Positions 1 to 6,200 of a DNA stretch of 6,850 bases are shown one piece after another. Made by a program: the position numbers and the translations under genes. The notes beneath the pieces were generated by a model, which searched no databases, was not told the DNA's origin, and was given only the letters and a program-made list of their open reading frames with translations. Source of the DNA: Alphaproteobacteria bacterium (lineage in GTDB: Bacteria > Pseudomonadota > Alphaproteobacteria > Geminicoccales > Geminicoccaceae); contig JALSRW010000400.1 of NCBI GenBank assembly GCA_026984595.1, positions 1 through 6,850 on the forward strand, written 5' to 3'. Numbering within the stretch: position 1 is the first letter of the stretch; every line of letters starts with the position of its first letter.

Positions 1-850
1 AGACCCCTTTGACGTCTTTTCGGAAGCGCGGATCGATGCTGTCCCGCATGGCATCGCCCAGGAGGTTCATGGAAAAGACCGTGAGGATGATGAGCGTTCC
101 GGGGAAAATCAGCAGCCACGGCGCCCGGGTGATGTAGATCCGCTCCTCACTCAGCATATTGCCCCAGCTCGGCACTTCCGGCGGCAGGCCCAATCCCAGG
201 AAGTCGAGTGCCGCAGCCTGGAGCTGGGCGAAGGCGAAGATGAAGCTGGCCTGTACGAGCAGCGGCGACACCAGATTGGGAAGAATGTGCCGGAAGAGGA
301 CGGAGGCATGTCCGGCACCCGAGCAGATGGCGGCTTCGACGAAGACTTCTCCCTTGAGCTTCAGGGTCATGCCGAAGAGGATCCGTGCCGTCGTCGTCGC
401 ATAGACCGTGCCGATGACAATGATGGTGTTGACCACGCTGCGTTCGAGCAGGGTCATCAGCACCAGCGCGAGCAGCAGCGCCGGGAACGCCATCAGCACG
501 TCCACGGCACGCATCAGCAGATGGCCGAGCTTCGTGAAATAGGCGGAAAGCATGCCGACGACGCCGCCGACGACCAGGGCGACCAGGACACTTCCGGTCC
601 CGATCAGCATCGCCATGCGGGCGCCGTAGATCGCCCGGGAAAGGCTGTCGCGTCCGAAATGATCGGTACCGAACAGATGCGGCCAGCCGGGTTCGGCCAA
701 TCTCGCGACCGGGTCGAAATCGAGGGGATCGAAGGGAGCCAGGAAGGGCGCGCCGAGGGCCGCGACGCAGACCAGGACCAGCCACAGCGCACCCACGGCG
801 GCGAGGCGCCGCGCGCGGACGGCCTGCGCGAAGGAAGTCAGGCCGTTCAT
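1..850 (-). CDS. Peptide/oligosaccharide ABC importer permease, DppC-like (3' end cut by window edge)
   Basis: Inner-membrane permease subunit that pairs with the DppB-like protein to form the translocation channel of a Dpp/Opp-type ABC importer. I translated 283 codons from the ATG at 848-850; no stop is reached, but the last visible residues (GDAMRDSIDPRFRK, about 265-278) match where this family normally ends, so only a few codons should be missing. Visible marks: an N-terminal membrane helix (about 18-36), the GTDHFGRD segment (61-68) typical of DppC/OppC, further hydrophobic segments near 80-103, 118-135, 139-152, 196-212 and 245-264, and the EAA-type cytoplasmic loop contacting the ATPase (about 168-192, EAAICSGAG). 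The start overlaps the preceding permease stop as ATGA, implying translational coupling. ATPase genes probably lie beyond the left edge. The family is clear; the substrate cannot be told from a permease. Confidence 0.93.
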   Translation of the reverse strand, partial: MNGLTSFAQAVRARRLAAVGALWLVLVCVAALGAPFLAPFDPLDFDPVARLAEPGWPHLFGTDHFGRDSLSRAIYGARMAMLIGTGSVLVALVVGGVVGMLSAYFTKLGHLLMRAVDVLMAFPALLLALVLMTLLERSVVNTIIVIGTVYATTTARILFGMTLKLKGEVFVEAAICSGAGHASVLFRHILPNLVSPLLVQASFIFAFAQLQAAALDFLGLGLPPEVPSWGNMLSEERIYITRAPWLLIFPGTLIILTVFSMNLLGDAMRDSIDPRFRKDVKGV

Positions 851-1794
851 TTCAGCGAGACCCTGGGATCGAGAAGGGCATAGGCGAGATCGACGAGGAG
901 ATTCACGAACATGTAGAAAACGACGACGACGAGGATCACGCCTTGGATCACGGGATAGTCGCGTCGCAGGATGGACTGGACCACGAGACGGCCGACACCG
1001 GGCAGCGAAAAGACGGTTTCGGTGACCACCGCCTCGCTGACGAGGGCGGCGAAGGTGAAGCCGAAGGCGCCGGCCACCGCGATCAGGGCGTTGCGGAAGA
1101 CGTGCTTGATCGCCACCCGAAGGGGATGGAGCCCCTTGGCGCGGGCGGTCCGCACATGGTCCTCCCGCGAGACGTCCAGCATCGAGGCGCGGACCAGCCG
1201 GATGATGAGTGCCGCATTGGGTGCAGCGAGTGTCAGACTGGGCAGTACCAGGTACCGCAGGTTGAGGAGGCCGCCCTCGCCCGTGATCGAGGGAAAGCCG
1301 GAGGAAGGAAACCAGCCCAGGCCGACGGCGAAGACGAGAATGAAATAGAGGCCGAGCCAGAAGGTGGGAACCGAGGCCATAAGCATGGCCAGGCCCGAAG
1401 TGGCCTGATCGATCCAGGAGCCCTGTCGTACCGCTGCGAGAATCCCGATCGGCACACCGATGAGCAGGATCCAGCCCATGGTCGTCACCGCCAGCAGGAG
1501 CGAGGTTCCCGCGCCGTCGGCGATCACGCCGAGGACGGGCTTGCCGAAGAAGATCGAGGTGCCGAAATCGCCGTGCAGGATGTTGCCCAGCCAGAGAACA
1601 TACTGTTTCCAGAGAGGTTGATCGAGCCCCAGTTCACGGGTGAGGGCGGCGATCTGATCGGGCGTCGCCGTATCGCCGAGCAGAATGGCGGCCGGATCTC
1701 CGGGAATCAGACGGACGAAGAGGAACACCAGCAACGACGCCGCCAGCAGGGTGGGAACCAGCGTCAGCAGTCTGTCCAGGGCGTAGCCCAGCAT
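847..1794 (-). CDS. Peptide/oligosaccharide ABC importer permease, DppB-like
   Basis: The other channel-forming permease of the importer, 315 residues, a normal length for DppB/OppB. The N-terminus MLGYALDRLLTLVPTLL followed by FLFVRLIPGDPA (about 24-35) is the family signature. Hydrophobic helices lie near 9-29, 99-122, 135-160, 182-200, 236-256 and 283-305. The EAA-type loop that docks on the ATPase is at about 208-225 (EDHVRTARAKGL). The frame stays open 12 codons further upstream, to an ATG at 1828-1830, but that start would lie inside the hairpin arm and add an atypical polar leader (MGESRPPNGG). I therefore chose the ATG at 1792-1794, which has a G-rich stretch just upstream but only a weak ribosome binding site. 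It lies 69 bases after the binding-protein stop and overlaps the DppC-like gene by 4 bases. Substrate unknown. Confidence 0.95.
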   Translation of the reverse strand: MLGYALDRLLTLVPTLLAASLLVFLFVRLIPGDPAAILLGDTATPDQIAALTRELGLDQPLWKQYVLWLGNILHGDFGTSIFFGKPVLGVIADGAGTSLLLAVTTMGWILLIGVPIGILAAVRQGSWIDQATSGLAMLMASVPTFWLGLYFILVFAVGLGWFPSSGFPSITGEGGLLNLRYLVLPSLTLAAPNAALIIRLVRASMLDVSREDHVRTARAKGLHPLRVAIKHVFRNALIAVAGAFGFTFAALVSEAVVTETVFSLPGVGRLVVQSILRRDYPVIQGVILVVVVFYMFVNLLVDLAYALLDPRVSLK

Positions 1795-1810
1795 CCGAAT
1801 GCCCCCGTTT

Positions 1811-1862
1811 GGCGGTCGGCTCTCTCCCACCGCACCGGCGACGGGAGAGAGCCGGATCCGCC
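1811..1862 (-). promoter_or_regulatory. Long stem-loop between binding-protein and permease genes
   Basis: A perfect 12-base inverted repeat (1817-1828 CGGCTCTCTCCC against 1843-1854) encloses a 14-base loop. After a small internal mismatch, a further 5-base pairing (1811-1815 with 1858-1862) extends it to 17 paired bases. It begins one base after the binding-protein stop codon and ends 16 bases before the permease start. There is no T-run downstream in the direction of transcription (the sequence reads AAACGGGGGC), so it is not a canonical intrinsic terminator. In binding-protein importer operons such stems commonly protect the upstream mRNA from 3' decay or limit read-through, giving more binding protein than permease; that role is inferred here. 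Confidence 0.75.
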
Positions 1863-1863
1863 G

Positions 1864-3405
1864 TTATTTCGAGACGTTCCAGAAATGTGGCCAGATCAGC
1901 GTCGAGGCGGCGAGCCCTTCGAGTGCCGGCGATGCGATATTGTAGGTGTAGATGTCACCCGTCTTCATGGTCGGCACCTGCTCGTAGATCAGCGCCTGGA
2001 TTTCGGCCCAGATCGCGCGGCGCTTCGCCGGGTCGGCGGTGGCGGTGAAACGCGCCTTCAGTTTCTCTTTCTCGGGGGTGGCCCACCAGCCCGGGTAGTT
2101 GTCGTTCATCACCGAGATGAGAATCGGATCCGGGACGAACCCGTGGTGGGTGAAAAACATGTCCCACTGATCCGGCTGCGCACGCTTCTCGATCAAGGTC
2201 GCCCAGTCGTACACCTGCAGATCGATGTTGAACCCGGCCTCGGCGAGCTGTTTCGTATAGACGATGGCCGTGTCGTAATGGAAGGGGTAGTTGGTCGAAA
2301 CCATGAACTTGATGGGTTCGCCGTTGTAGCCCGCCTCCTTGGCCATCCGACGGGCGAGTTCGGGATCTGCCTTGGAGAAGTTCTCGGTTCCGGCCTCGGT
2401 GTACCAGACGTTGCCTTTCGGATAGAAGGATCCGTTCGCGCGCCACAGGCTTTCCGGCCCGATCGCGACCCGCAGCGCGGCCGTCTTGTCGAGGGCGGTC
2501 TGGATCGCGCGCCGCAGCGCGAAATTGTCCTTGAGCGGACCGGCCTTGGAATTGGTGAAGACCAGGCCGAAGATCGGGCCGCCGTTGAGGATCGTGCGGA
2601 CGCCGGGATCCGCATCGAGCTCCGCGTAGAGATCGCCCGGAATGCTCTCGGCGTAATCGAAGTCGCCGGCCCGCACACCGGCCACACGGGTGCCGACGTC
2701 GGGCACCGGAATGAAGCGCAGCCGGTCGAAATTCGCGCTTCGCCGCCCGGCGTACCCATCGGGATCCCCTTCGGGCGAAACGTAATCCTCGTACCGGACC
2801 AGCTCCAGATAGCGGTTGGGTTCCCATGCCGAGAACTTGTACGGGCCGGTGCCGATGTAGCCGTCGGGCGCGAGCGGCTCCTTGGAAGCGCCCTCGACGA
2901 TGGAGGCGGGATAGATGGCCGGACCACCGTTGATGAAGGCGAGGAGATTCTTCCATGGGCCGAAAGGACGGGAGAGGGTGATCGTCACCTCGTACTCGCC
3001 GGTGGCCTCGACACGCTCGACATTGTCGAAGAGCAGCCCGCCGCGCGATCCGTATGCCCCCCAGCGCTGGAGCGATGCCACCACATCGGCGGCGGTCATG
3101 GGCTGCCCGTTGTGGAACCGCACGTTCTTCCGCAGGGTGATGGTGATGACCTTGCCGCCATCGGAAAGGGTCTCGCTTTCCGCCAGCAGCGGCACCGGTT
3201 CGTAAGCGGCGTTGAAGGTATATAGGCCCTCGAAGATGTGGTGGGCGATGGTGGTGGCGAGATCCGAGGTGATGACCTGCTGATCGAGGCTCGGGGGTTC
3301 ACCGATGGTGGCGTAACGCAACGTGCCTCCCGCGAAGGCCGTGCCGGCGATGTTCGTCGCGACCCCGGCGACGACCGCCAGCTTCAGCCAGGTTCTGAGC
3401 CCCAT
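1864..3405 (-). CDS. Periplasmic solute-binding protein, SBP_bac_5 (DppA/OppA-like)
   Basis: Captures the substrate in the periplasm and delivers it to the DppBC-like permeases. It is 513 residues, the usual size for cluster C binding proteins. A Sec signal peptide is clear: MGLRTWLK, hydrophobic core (about 9-22), likely cleavage after TAFA at residue 25; no lipobox Cys. The mature start GGTLRYATIGEPPSLDQQ, then KVITITLRKNVRFHNGQPMTAADVVAS and YIGTGPYKF, are family hallmarks (Leu/Asp-rich N-lobe, 'FHNG-P-TA-DV' motif). The ATG at 3403-3405 has a strong ribosome binding site, GAGGAGG at 3418-3412, six bases away. It is first in the operon and divergent from an RpiR-type regulator. Relatives bind di- or oligopeptides, muropeptides, nickel or oligosaccharides, so the ligand is not determined. 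The SIS-domain regulator next door hints at a sugar-linked substrate; that is inference. Confidence 0.95.
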   Translation of the reverse strand: MGLRTWLKLAVVAGVATNIAGTAFAGGTLRYATIGEPPSLDQQVITSDLATTIAHHIFEGLYTFNAAYEPVPLLAESETLSDGGKVITITLRKNVRFHNGQPMTAADVVASLQRWGAYGSRGGLLFDNVERVEATGEYEVTITLSRPFGPWKNLLAFINGGPAIYPASIVEGASKEPLAPDGYIGTGPYKFSAWEPNRYLELVRYEDYVSPEGDPDGYAGRRSANFDRLRFIPVPDVGTRVAGVRAGDFDYAESIPGDLYAELDADPGVRTILNGGPIFGLVFTNSKAGPLKDNFALRRAIQTALDKTAALRVAIGPESLWRANGSFYPKGNVWYTEAGTENFSKADPELARRMAKEAGYNGEPIKFMVSTNYPFHYDTAIVYTKQLAEAGFNIDLQVYDWATLIEKRAQPDQWDMFFTHHGFVPDPILISVMNDNYPGWWATPEKEKLKARFTATADPAKRRAIWAEIQALIYEQVPTMKTGDIYTYNIASPALEGLAASTLIWPHFWNVSK

Positions 3406-3452
3406 GGTTTGCCTCCTCTGCTCGTCTGTGTGGCTTGCGGATTGCCGATAGG

Positions 3453-3500
3453 CGTAAGAATGTTACGTTCCTGTTCAGCGCAGTGTCAAGGTTTCCTTGA
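3453..3500. promoter_or_regulatory. Two inverted repeats overlapping the importer promoter (candidate operators)
   Basis: Repeat A is CGTAA-GAATG-TTACG (3453-3467), covering the -10 box and start region. Repeat B is TCAAGG-TTT-CCTTGA (3486-3500), overlapping the -35 box. Both have perfect arms. Placement over the core promoter boxes is what a repressor would use, and the divergent RpiR-family gene is the obvious candidate to bind. The two repeats do not share a clear common half-site, so at most one may be the true site. Confidence 0.45.
3460..3489 (-). promoter_or_regulatory. Sigma70-type promoter of the importer operon
   Basis: On the minus strand a perfect -35 box TTGACA (3489-3484) is followed after 18 bases by TAACAT (3465-3460), matching four of six -10 positions. 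Transcription would start near 3453, giving a leader of about 48 bases before the binding-protein ATG. Two of the inverted repeats described separately overlap these boxes. Predicted by eye only. Confidence 0.6.
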
Positions 3501-3506
3501 TGCATC

Positions 3507-3540
3507 CGTACATGTGCGGTACGAAATGAAAGAAACTTTC
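3507..3540. promoter_or_regulatory. Two further inverted repeats on the regulator side of the intergenic region
   Basis: Repeat C is CGTAC-ATGTGCG-GTACG (3507-3523) and repeat D is GAAAG-AAA-CTTTC (3528-3540), both with perfect arms. They sit upstream of the importer -35 box and between it and the regulator gene. They could serve autoregulation of the regulator or be additional operator sites. I could not find a convincing -35/-10 pair for the regulator. TTGATG at 3497-3502 with TACGAA at 3520-3525 is the nearest, and it is weak. Confidence 0.35.
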
Positions 3541-3724
3541 TCCCCATCGAAATTGCGGAAAGGACGGGAAAAGCGCGGCCACGCCGCTCGCCTCCCGAAA
3601 GGGAAGGATGGAACCCAGGACCATGAAGGAATATGCGTTCTGCCGATATCGCCAGCTACCGAAGCACGACGCCGGGATCGAAGCGGCTGTCGGTGGTCTT
3701 CGGCCGGTGGAGGAGCGGCAAGCG
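3541..3724 (+). other. Untranslated leader or alternative N-terminal coding of the regulator
   Basis: If translation starts at the GTG at 3725, this stretch is leader. It carries two small hairpins: GCGGC-CAC-GCCGC (3575-3587) and TCCC-GAAA-GGGA (3593-3604), the latter a GNRA-type tetraloop. The regulator frame is open here, with ATGs at 3608 and 3623, but the encoded residues (for example MEPRTMKEYAFCRYRQ) resemble no RpiR N-terminus I know, and neither ATG has a well-placed ribosome binding site. Confidence 0.4.
3709..3715 (+). promoter_or_regulatory. Ribosome binding site deciding a GTG start for the regulator
   Basis: GGAGGAG sits nine bases before the GTG at 3725-3727. The upstream ATG at 3608 has its purine stretch directly abutting it, and the ATG at 3623 has only a short AGG three bases away. 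The GTG therefore has the best-spaced signal and also gives the family-typical N-terminus. Confidence 0.6.
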
Positions 3725-4603
3725 GTGAAGAAGGTCATCGACGTCATCCTGCGGATGCGCACCCTGGACGGGAAGTTTTCCAGGCGGGAGCAGAGGGTCG
3801 CCGACTACATCCTCTCCAATCTCGAAAACAGTGCCCGGCAGACGCAGAGCGAAATCGCGCAGGCGGCCGGGGTTTCGGTGGCCACCGTCAATCGCTTCTG
3901 CCGGACGCTGGGCTGCGAAGGGTTTCGCGACTTCCGAATCCGCCTGGCCCAGAGTGTGGCGGTGAGTCTCCAGTATCTCGGCGGCGCCAGCCGGACCGAT
4001 TCCGAGGCCGATCGGCTGGTCACCCAGGTTTTCGGCGCCCTCGTCGACGGCCTCAATCTGGCGCGCTCCCAACTCGACGGTGCCGCCCTCGAGAAAGCCA
4101 TCGAGATCCTCGCGGGAGCCCGTCGGATCTGCTTCCTCGGCGTGGGCGGAGGATCGGCCAACATCGCCCGCGAGGGTGCGAACCGGTTCTTCCGCCTCGG
4201 CATCCCGGCGGAAGCGCACGCCGACGGCTACTTCCAGCGGATGCTGGCATCGACCCTCTCGCAGGGGGATGTGGTGGTTGCGATCTCCGCGAGCGGACAG
4301 CCGGCCGAGCTCCTGGACAGTGTCGCCATCGCCGCCCAATACGGTGCGGAGACGATCGCTCTTACCCGCACGGGCTCGCCTCTGGCCAAGGCGACCGGGG
4401 TGGCCATCGAGATCGACATTCCCGAGGATCAGGACATCTACAAGCCCTCGGCCTCCCGCCTCGTCTTCATCGCCATCATCGACGTGTTGGCGGCGGGTGC
4501 GGCGCGCAAGCGGCCCGAGCGTGTGAAGGAATGCCTGCGCCGCATCCGTACCTCGTTGCTCGCGCTCTCCGAGGATGTCGGCCCCCGACCGATCGGCGAC
4601 TGA
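3725..4603 (+). CDS. RpiR-family transcriptional regulator, HexR-like (HTH_6 + SIS)
   Basis: DNA-binding regulator that senses a phosphosugar through its SIS domain. With the GTG start it has 292 residues, normal for the family. The N-terminus (VKKVIDVILRMRTLDGKFSRREQRVADYIL) aligns by eye with the HexR start. The helix-turn-helix lies at about 41-62 (QSEIAQAAGVSVATVNRFCR), followed by GFRDFRIRLAQS. The SIS domain spans roughly 120-260, with FLGVGGGSANIA (137-148), AISASGQPAELLD (186-198) and DIPEDQDIYKPSASRL (231-246), all strongly HexR-like. Known HexR proteins respond to 2-keto-3-deoxy-6-phosphogluconate and control central carbon genes. Here the gene is divergent from a Dpp-type importer, so local control of that operon is likely. 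I preferred GTG 3725 over ATG 3608/3623 because GGAGGAG (3709-3715) lies nine bases upstream. The family is sure; ligand and true orthology to HexR are not. Confidence 0.9.
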   Translation: MKKVIDVILRMRTLDGKFSRREQRVADYILSNLENSARQTQSEIAQAAGVSVATVNRFCRTLGCEGFRDFRIRLAQSVAVSLQYLGGASRTDSEADRLVTQVFGALVDGLNLARSQLDGAALEKAIEILAGARRICFLGVGGGSANIAREGANRFFRLGIPAEAHADGYFQRMLASTLSQGDVVVAISASGQPAELLDSVAIAAQYGAETIALTRTGSPLAKATGVAIEIDIPEDQDIYKPSASRLVFIAIIDVLAAGAARKRPERVKECLRRIRTSLLALSEDVGPRPIGD

Positions 4604-4620
4604 GGCGGGAGAAGATCCGT

Positions 4621-4683
4621 GCGTCGGCGACCGTGGGCATCCTCCGGGTGGAGCCGATGGTGCACGACCGCGGTCTCCGACGC
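4621..4683. repeat. Nested inverted repeat between regulator and toxin-antitoxin genes
   Basis: Outer arms 4621-4633 (GCGTCGG-C-GACCG) and 4671-4683 pair at 12 of 13 positions. The loop contains a second stem, CATCCTCC (4638-4645) with GGAG (4650-4653) and GATG (4656-4659), closing a GGGT loop with a two-base bulge. The 177-base spacer holding this (4604-4780) has no convincing gene. There is no T-run after the stem, so a canonical intrinsic terminator is unlikely. It could be a transcript-end structure for the regulator, a leader structure of the mntA-hepT transcript, or a DNA-level site. Confidence 0.45.
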
Positions 4684-4780
4684 GGCTGCTACGGGAAAGC
4701 ACGCTCTCGGCGCGGCTCCACACTGGACAGGCGTTCCCTCGACGTGACATGGATCAGGCGGAACGGACGGAGCGCCTTCG

Positions 4781-5080
4781 ATGCGCCTCACACCGGAAAA
4801 CGTGAAACGGATCCGCGAGCTCGTGGGGGAGATCGCCAGCGCGGAGGCCGAGGTGTATCTCTTCGGCTCGCGGCTCGACGATCGCGCCCGCGGGGGTGAT
4901 GTCGATCTCCTCCTGGTGCTGCCGCATGCGGTGGAACGACCGGCCGAACTGACGGCACGGCTGGCGGCGCGCATCTCTCGGGCACTCGGCGGCAGACGGG
5001 TGGACGTGCTGCTGGATGCTCCCAATCTCCGCCGGCTTCCGGTCCACGAGCATGCCCGGCGCGAAGGGAAACGGCTTTGA
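4781..5080 (+). CDS. mntA: MntA-like minimal nucleotidyltransferase antitoxin
   Basis: A 99-residue minimal nucleotidyltransferase of the polymerase-beta superfamily. The catalytic motif VYLFGSRLDDRARGGDVDLL (25-44) supplies the GS pair (29-30) and Asp40/Asp42, spaced GSX9DXD; a third acidic residue is Asp75 in RRVDVLL. All metal-binding positions look intact. In the characterised HepT-MntA system this enzyme transfers AMP units to a tyrosine of the HEPN toxin and so inactivates it. The ATG at 4781 follows GGACGGAG (4765-4772) with eight bases spacing. The stop overlaps the HEPN start by four bases, so the two are co-translated. The overlap and the partner's RX4HXY motif make the toxin-antitoxin reading strong, though no activity is shown by sequence alone. 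Confidence 0.9.
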   Translation: MRLTPENVKRIRELVGEIASAEAEVYLFGSRLDDRARGGDVDLLLVLPHAVERPAELTARLAARISRALGGRRVDVLLDAPNLRRLPVHEHARREGKRL

Positions 5081-5568
5081 CTCCCGCCGAACGGGAACGG
5101 CTTCGCCATCTCGCCCGGGTGATCCGTCGGGAAGTGCGGCACCTTTCGGATACCGCGCGACGTCTGTTCGCCGAGAATCTTTCGCCGGATCGGCTCGCCC
5201 GTCTCGAGGACGAGCCCGAGCTGGCCGAGCGGATCGATGCCTTCGCGGCCCGCTTCGGGCGACTCCAGGACACCCTCGGCGGACGTCTCCTGCCGGCATT
5301 GCTCCGGGCGATGGGGGAGACGCCCGGCCCGGCGCTGGAGAACCTGGATCGTGCCGAACGGTTCGGATGGATCGATTCCGCCGATGCCTGGATGGAGGCC
5401 CGGCGCCTGCGCAACCAACTGGTGCACGACTATCTCGAGGATCCTGCGTTGCTGGCCGACGCCCTCGCTGCGGCCCGTCGCTTTCTGCGGCCGCTTCTCG
5501 ATGCCGCCACTCGGATGATGCGGGAAATGGAGGCGCGCGGTTGGGTGGAGCCTGCCGACGGCCGCTGA
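5077..5568 (+). CDS. hepT: HepT-like HEPN ribonuclease toxin
   Basis: HEPN-domain protein of 163 residues, mostly helical, partner of the nucleotidyltransferase just upstream. The active-site motif RNQLVHDY (112-119) is RX4HXY: Arg112 and His117 are the expected RNase residues and Tyr119 is the position AMPylated in the studied HepT. Two conserved-looking helices precede it (FAARFGRLQDTLG at 56-68; LDRAERFGWIDSADAW at 90-105). The start is TTG at 5077-5079, overlapping the mntA stop as TTGA, with AAGGG (5064-5068) eight bases upstream. The N-terminal 50 residues (Arg/Glu-rich) and the C-terminal tail make it somewhat longer than many HepT proteins, which are often about 130-150 residues. Cleavage of RNA is inferred from the family. 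Confidence 0.87.
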   Translation: MTPAERERLRHLARVIRREVRHLSDTARRLFAENLSPDRLARLEDEPELAERIDAFAARFGRLQDTLGGRLLPALLRAMGETPGPALENLDRAERFGWIDSADAWMEARRLRNQLVHDYLEDPALLADALAAARRFLRPLLDAATRMMREMEARGWVEPADGR

Positions 5569-5658
5569 GCGAACCCGCGGATGCGCTACGGGGTTCCGCC
5601 GCCGACAGGGCATATGGCCGGCAGATGAGGCCCGTCGCCGGGAAGGGGCCGGGTTCGC
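5569..5658. repeat. Inverted repeats after hepT
   Basis: GCGAACCCG (5569-5577), immediately after the hepT stop, is perfectly complementary to 5650-5658. Its inner six bases (5571-5576) are also complementary to GGGTTC at 5591-5596, giving a short stem with a 14-base loop. The two pairings exclude each other. No T-run follows either, so terminator function is uncertain. The rest of this 108-base spacer shows nothing I can name. Confidence 0.3.
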
Positions 5659-5676
5659 CTGGCGGGAGCCACGGAC

Positions 5677-6200
5677 ATGCGGAAAACGGCGATCGCCCGG
5701 TGCGGCGCTCTGTGCTCGGGGGTGCTGGTGCTGGCGCTCGTGCCCGGATCGGCGACCGATCGCGTGCACGTCCGAATGGCGGGGCCGCAGCCACAGCGGG
5801 TATGATGCGGGGAGGCATGATGGGGCGCATGGCCGGCAGCATGGCGCGCCATCGCATGGCCATGCGTTCCGGCTCCTTGTGCGATGATGCGTAATCCCGT
5901 CCGCTGGAGCGCGGCCCTCCAGCGGGAGACCATGGAGCTGTACCGCGAGAACTGTGCGGCCTGCCATGGCGCCCGAGGGCGGGGCGGCGGCGGGGCGGGG
6001 AGGGAGCGGGTGCCGCCGCCGGCCGATCTCCGGGCCCTCGCGCGCACTCGCTTCGGCCGGTGGGACGCGTTCCTGTTCCGGGCCATCGCCCTGGGGGCGA
6101 GCCCTCCGGCACCGACATGCCGGCGTTCGGGGACAATCGAGACGAGCGGCAGATCGGGGAGCTCGTCTCCTGGATCCAGCCGGGGCTGCCCGGCCTGTAA
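5677..6200 (+). pseudogene. c-type cytochrome, Met-rich, broken by three frameshifts
   Basis: Pieces of one small periplasmic c-type cytochrome appear in order but in alternating frames. Piece 1, from ATG 5677 with GGGAG just upstream, encodes a signal peptide (MRKTAIARCG...LVLALVPGSA) and stops at 5803-5805. Piece 2 (5802 to about 5865, another frame) is Met-rich, with eight Met in 24 residues. Piece 3 (about 5866-6095, first frame again) reads VPAPCAMMRNPVRWS, then ELYRENCAACHG with the haem-binding CXXCH at 5953-5967. Piece 4 (about 6096-6200, second frame) reads GEPSGTDMPAFGDN...LVSWIQPGL and ends in TAA; Met at 6117 is the likely axial haem ligand. The last break falls at a run of five G (6093-6097), where one extra G would restore the frame. 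Rejoined length would be about 174 residues, a normal monohaem cytochrome. Either a decayed gene or indel errors in GC-rich sequence. Confidence 0.75.

Noticed and set aside
1811..1862. Rho-independent terminator between binding protein and permeases
   Set aside because: The stem is strong, but the downstream side in the direction of transcription is AAACGGGGGC with no T-run, and the permeases have no other visible promoter.
943..3225. A 760-codon open frame on the plus strand
   Set aside because: It lies antisense to the well-recognised binding-protein and DppB-like genes. Its product is rich in Arg, Gly, Asp and Glu with no domain, as expected for the shadow frame of GC-rich genes.
3608..3724. 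ATG 3608 or 3623 as start of the regulator, adding 34-39 residues
   Set aside because: Ribosome binding sites are badly spaced and the extra residues match nothing in the family. GTG 3725 has GGAGGAG nine bases upstream and gives the usual N-terminus. Not excluded experimentally.
5677..5805. A stand-alone 42-residue secreted peptide
   Set aside because: It has a plausible start and signal peptide but ends right after it, exactly where the Met-rich and haem-binding parts continue in another frame. Better explained as the first piece of the broken cytochrome.
5805..5870. Tandem GCATGG-like repeats as a repeat array
   Set aside because: Spacing is irregular and in multiples of three, so it is better read as Met codons in a coding segment than as a DNA repeat array or CRISPR.
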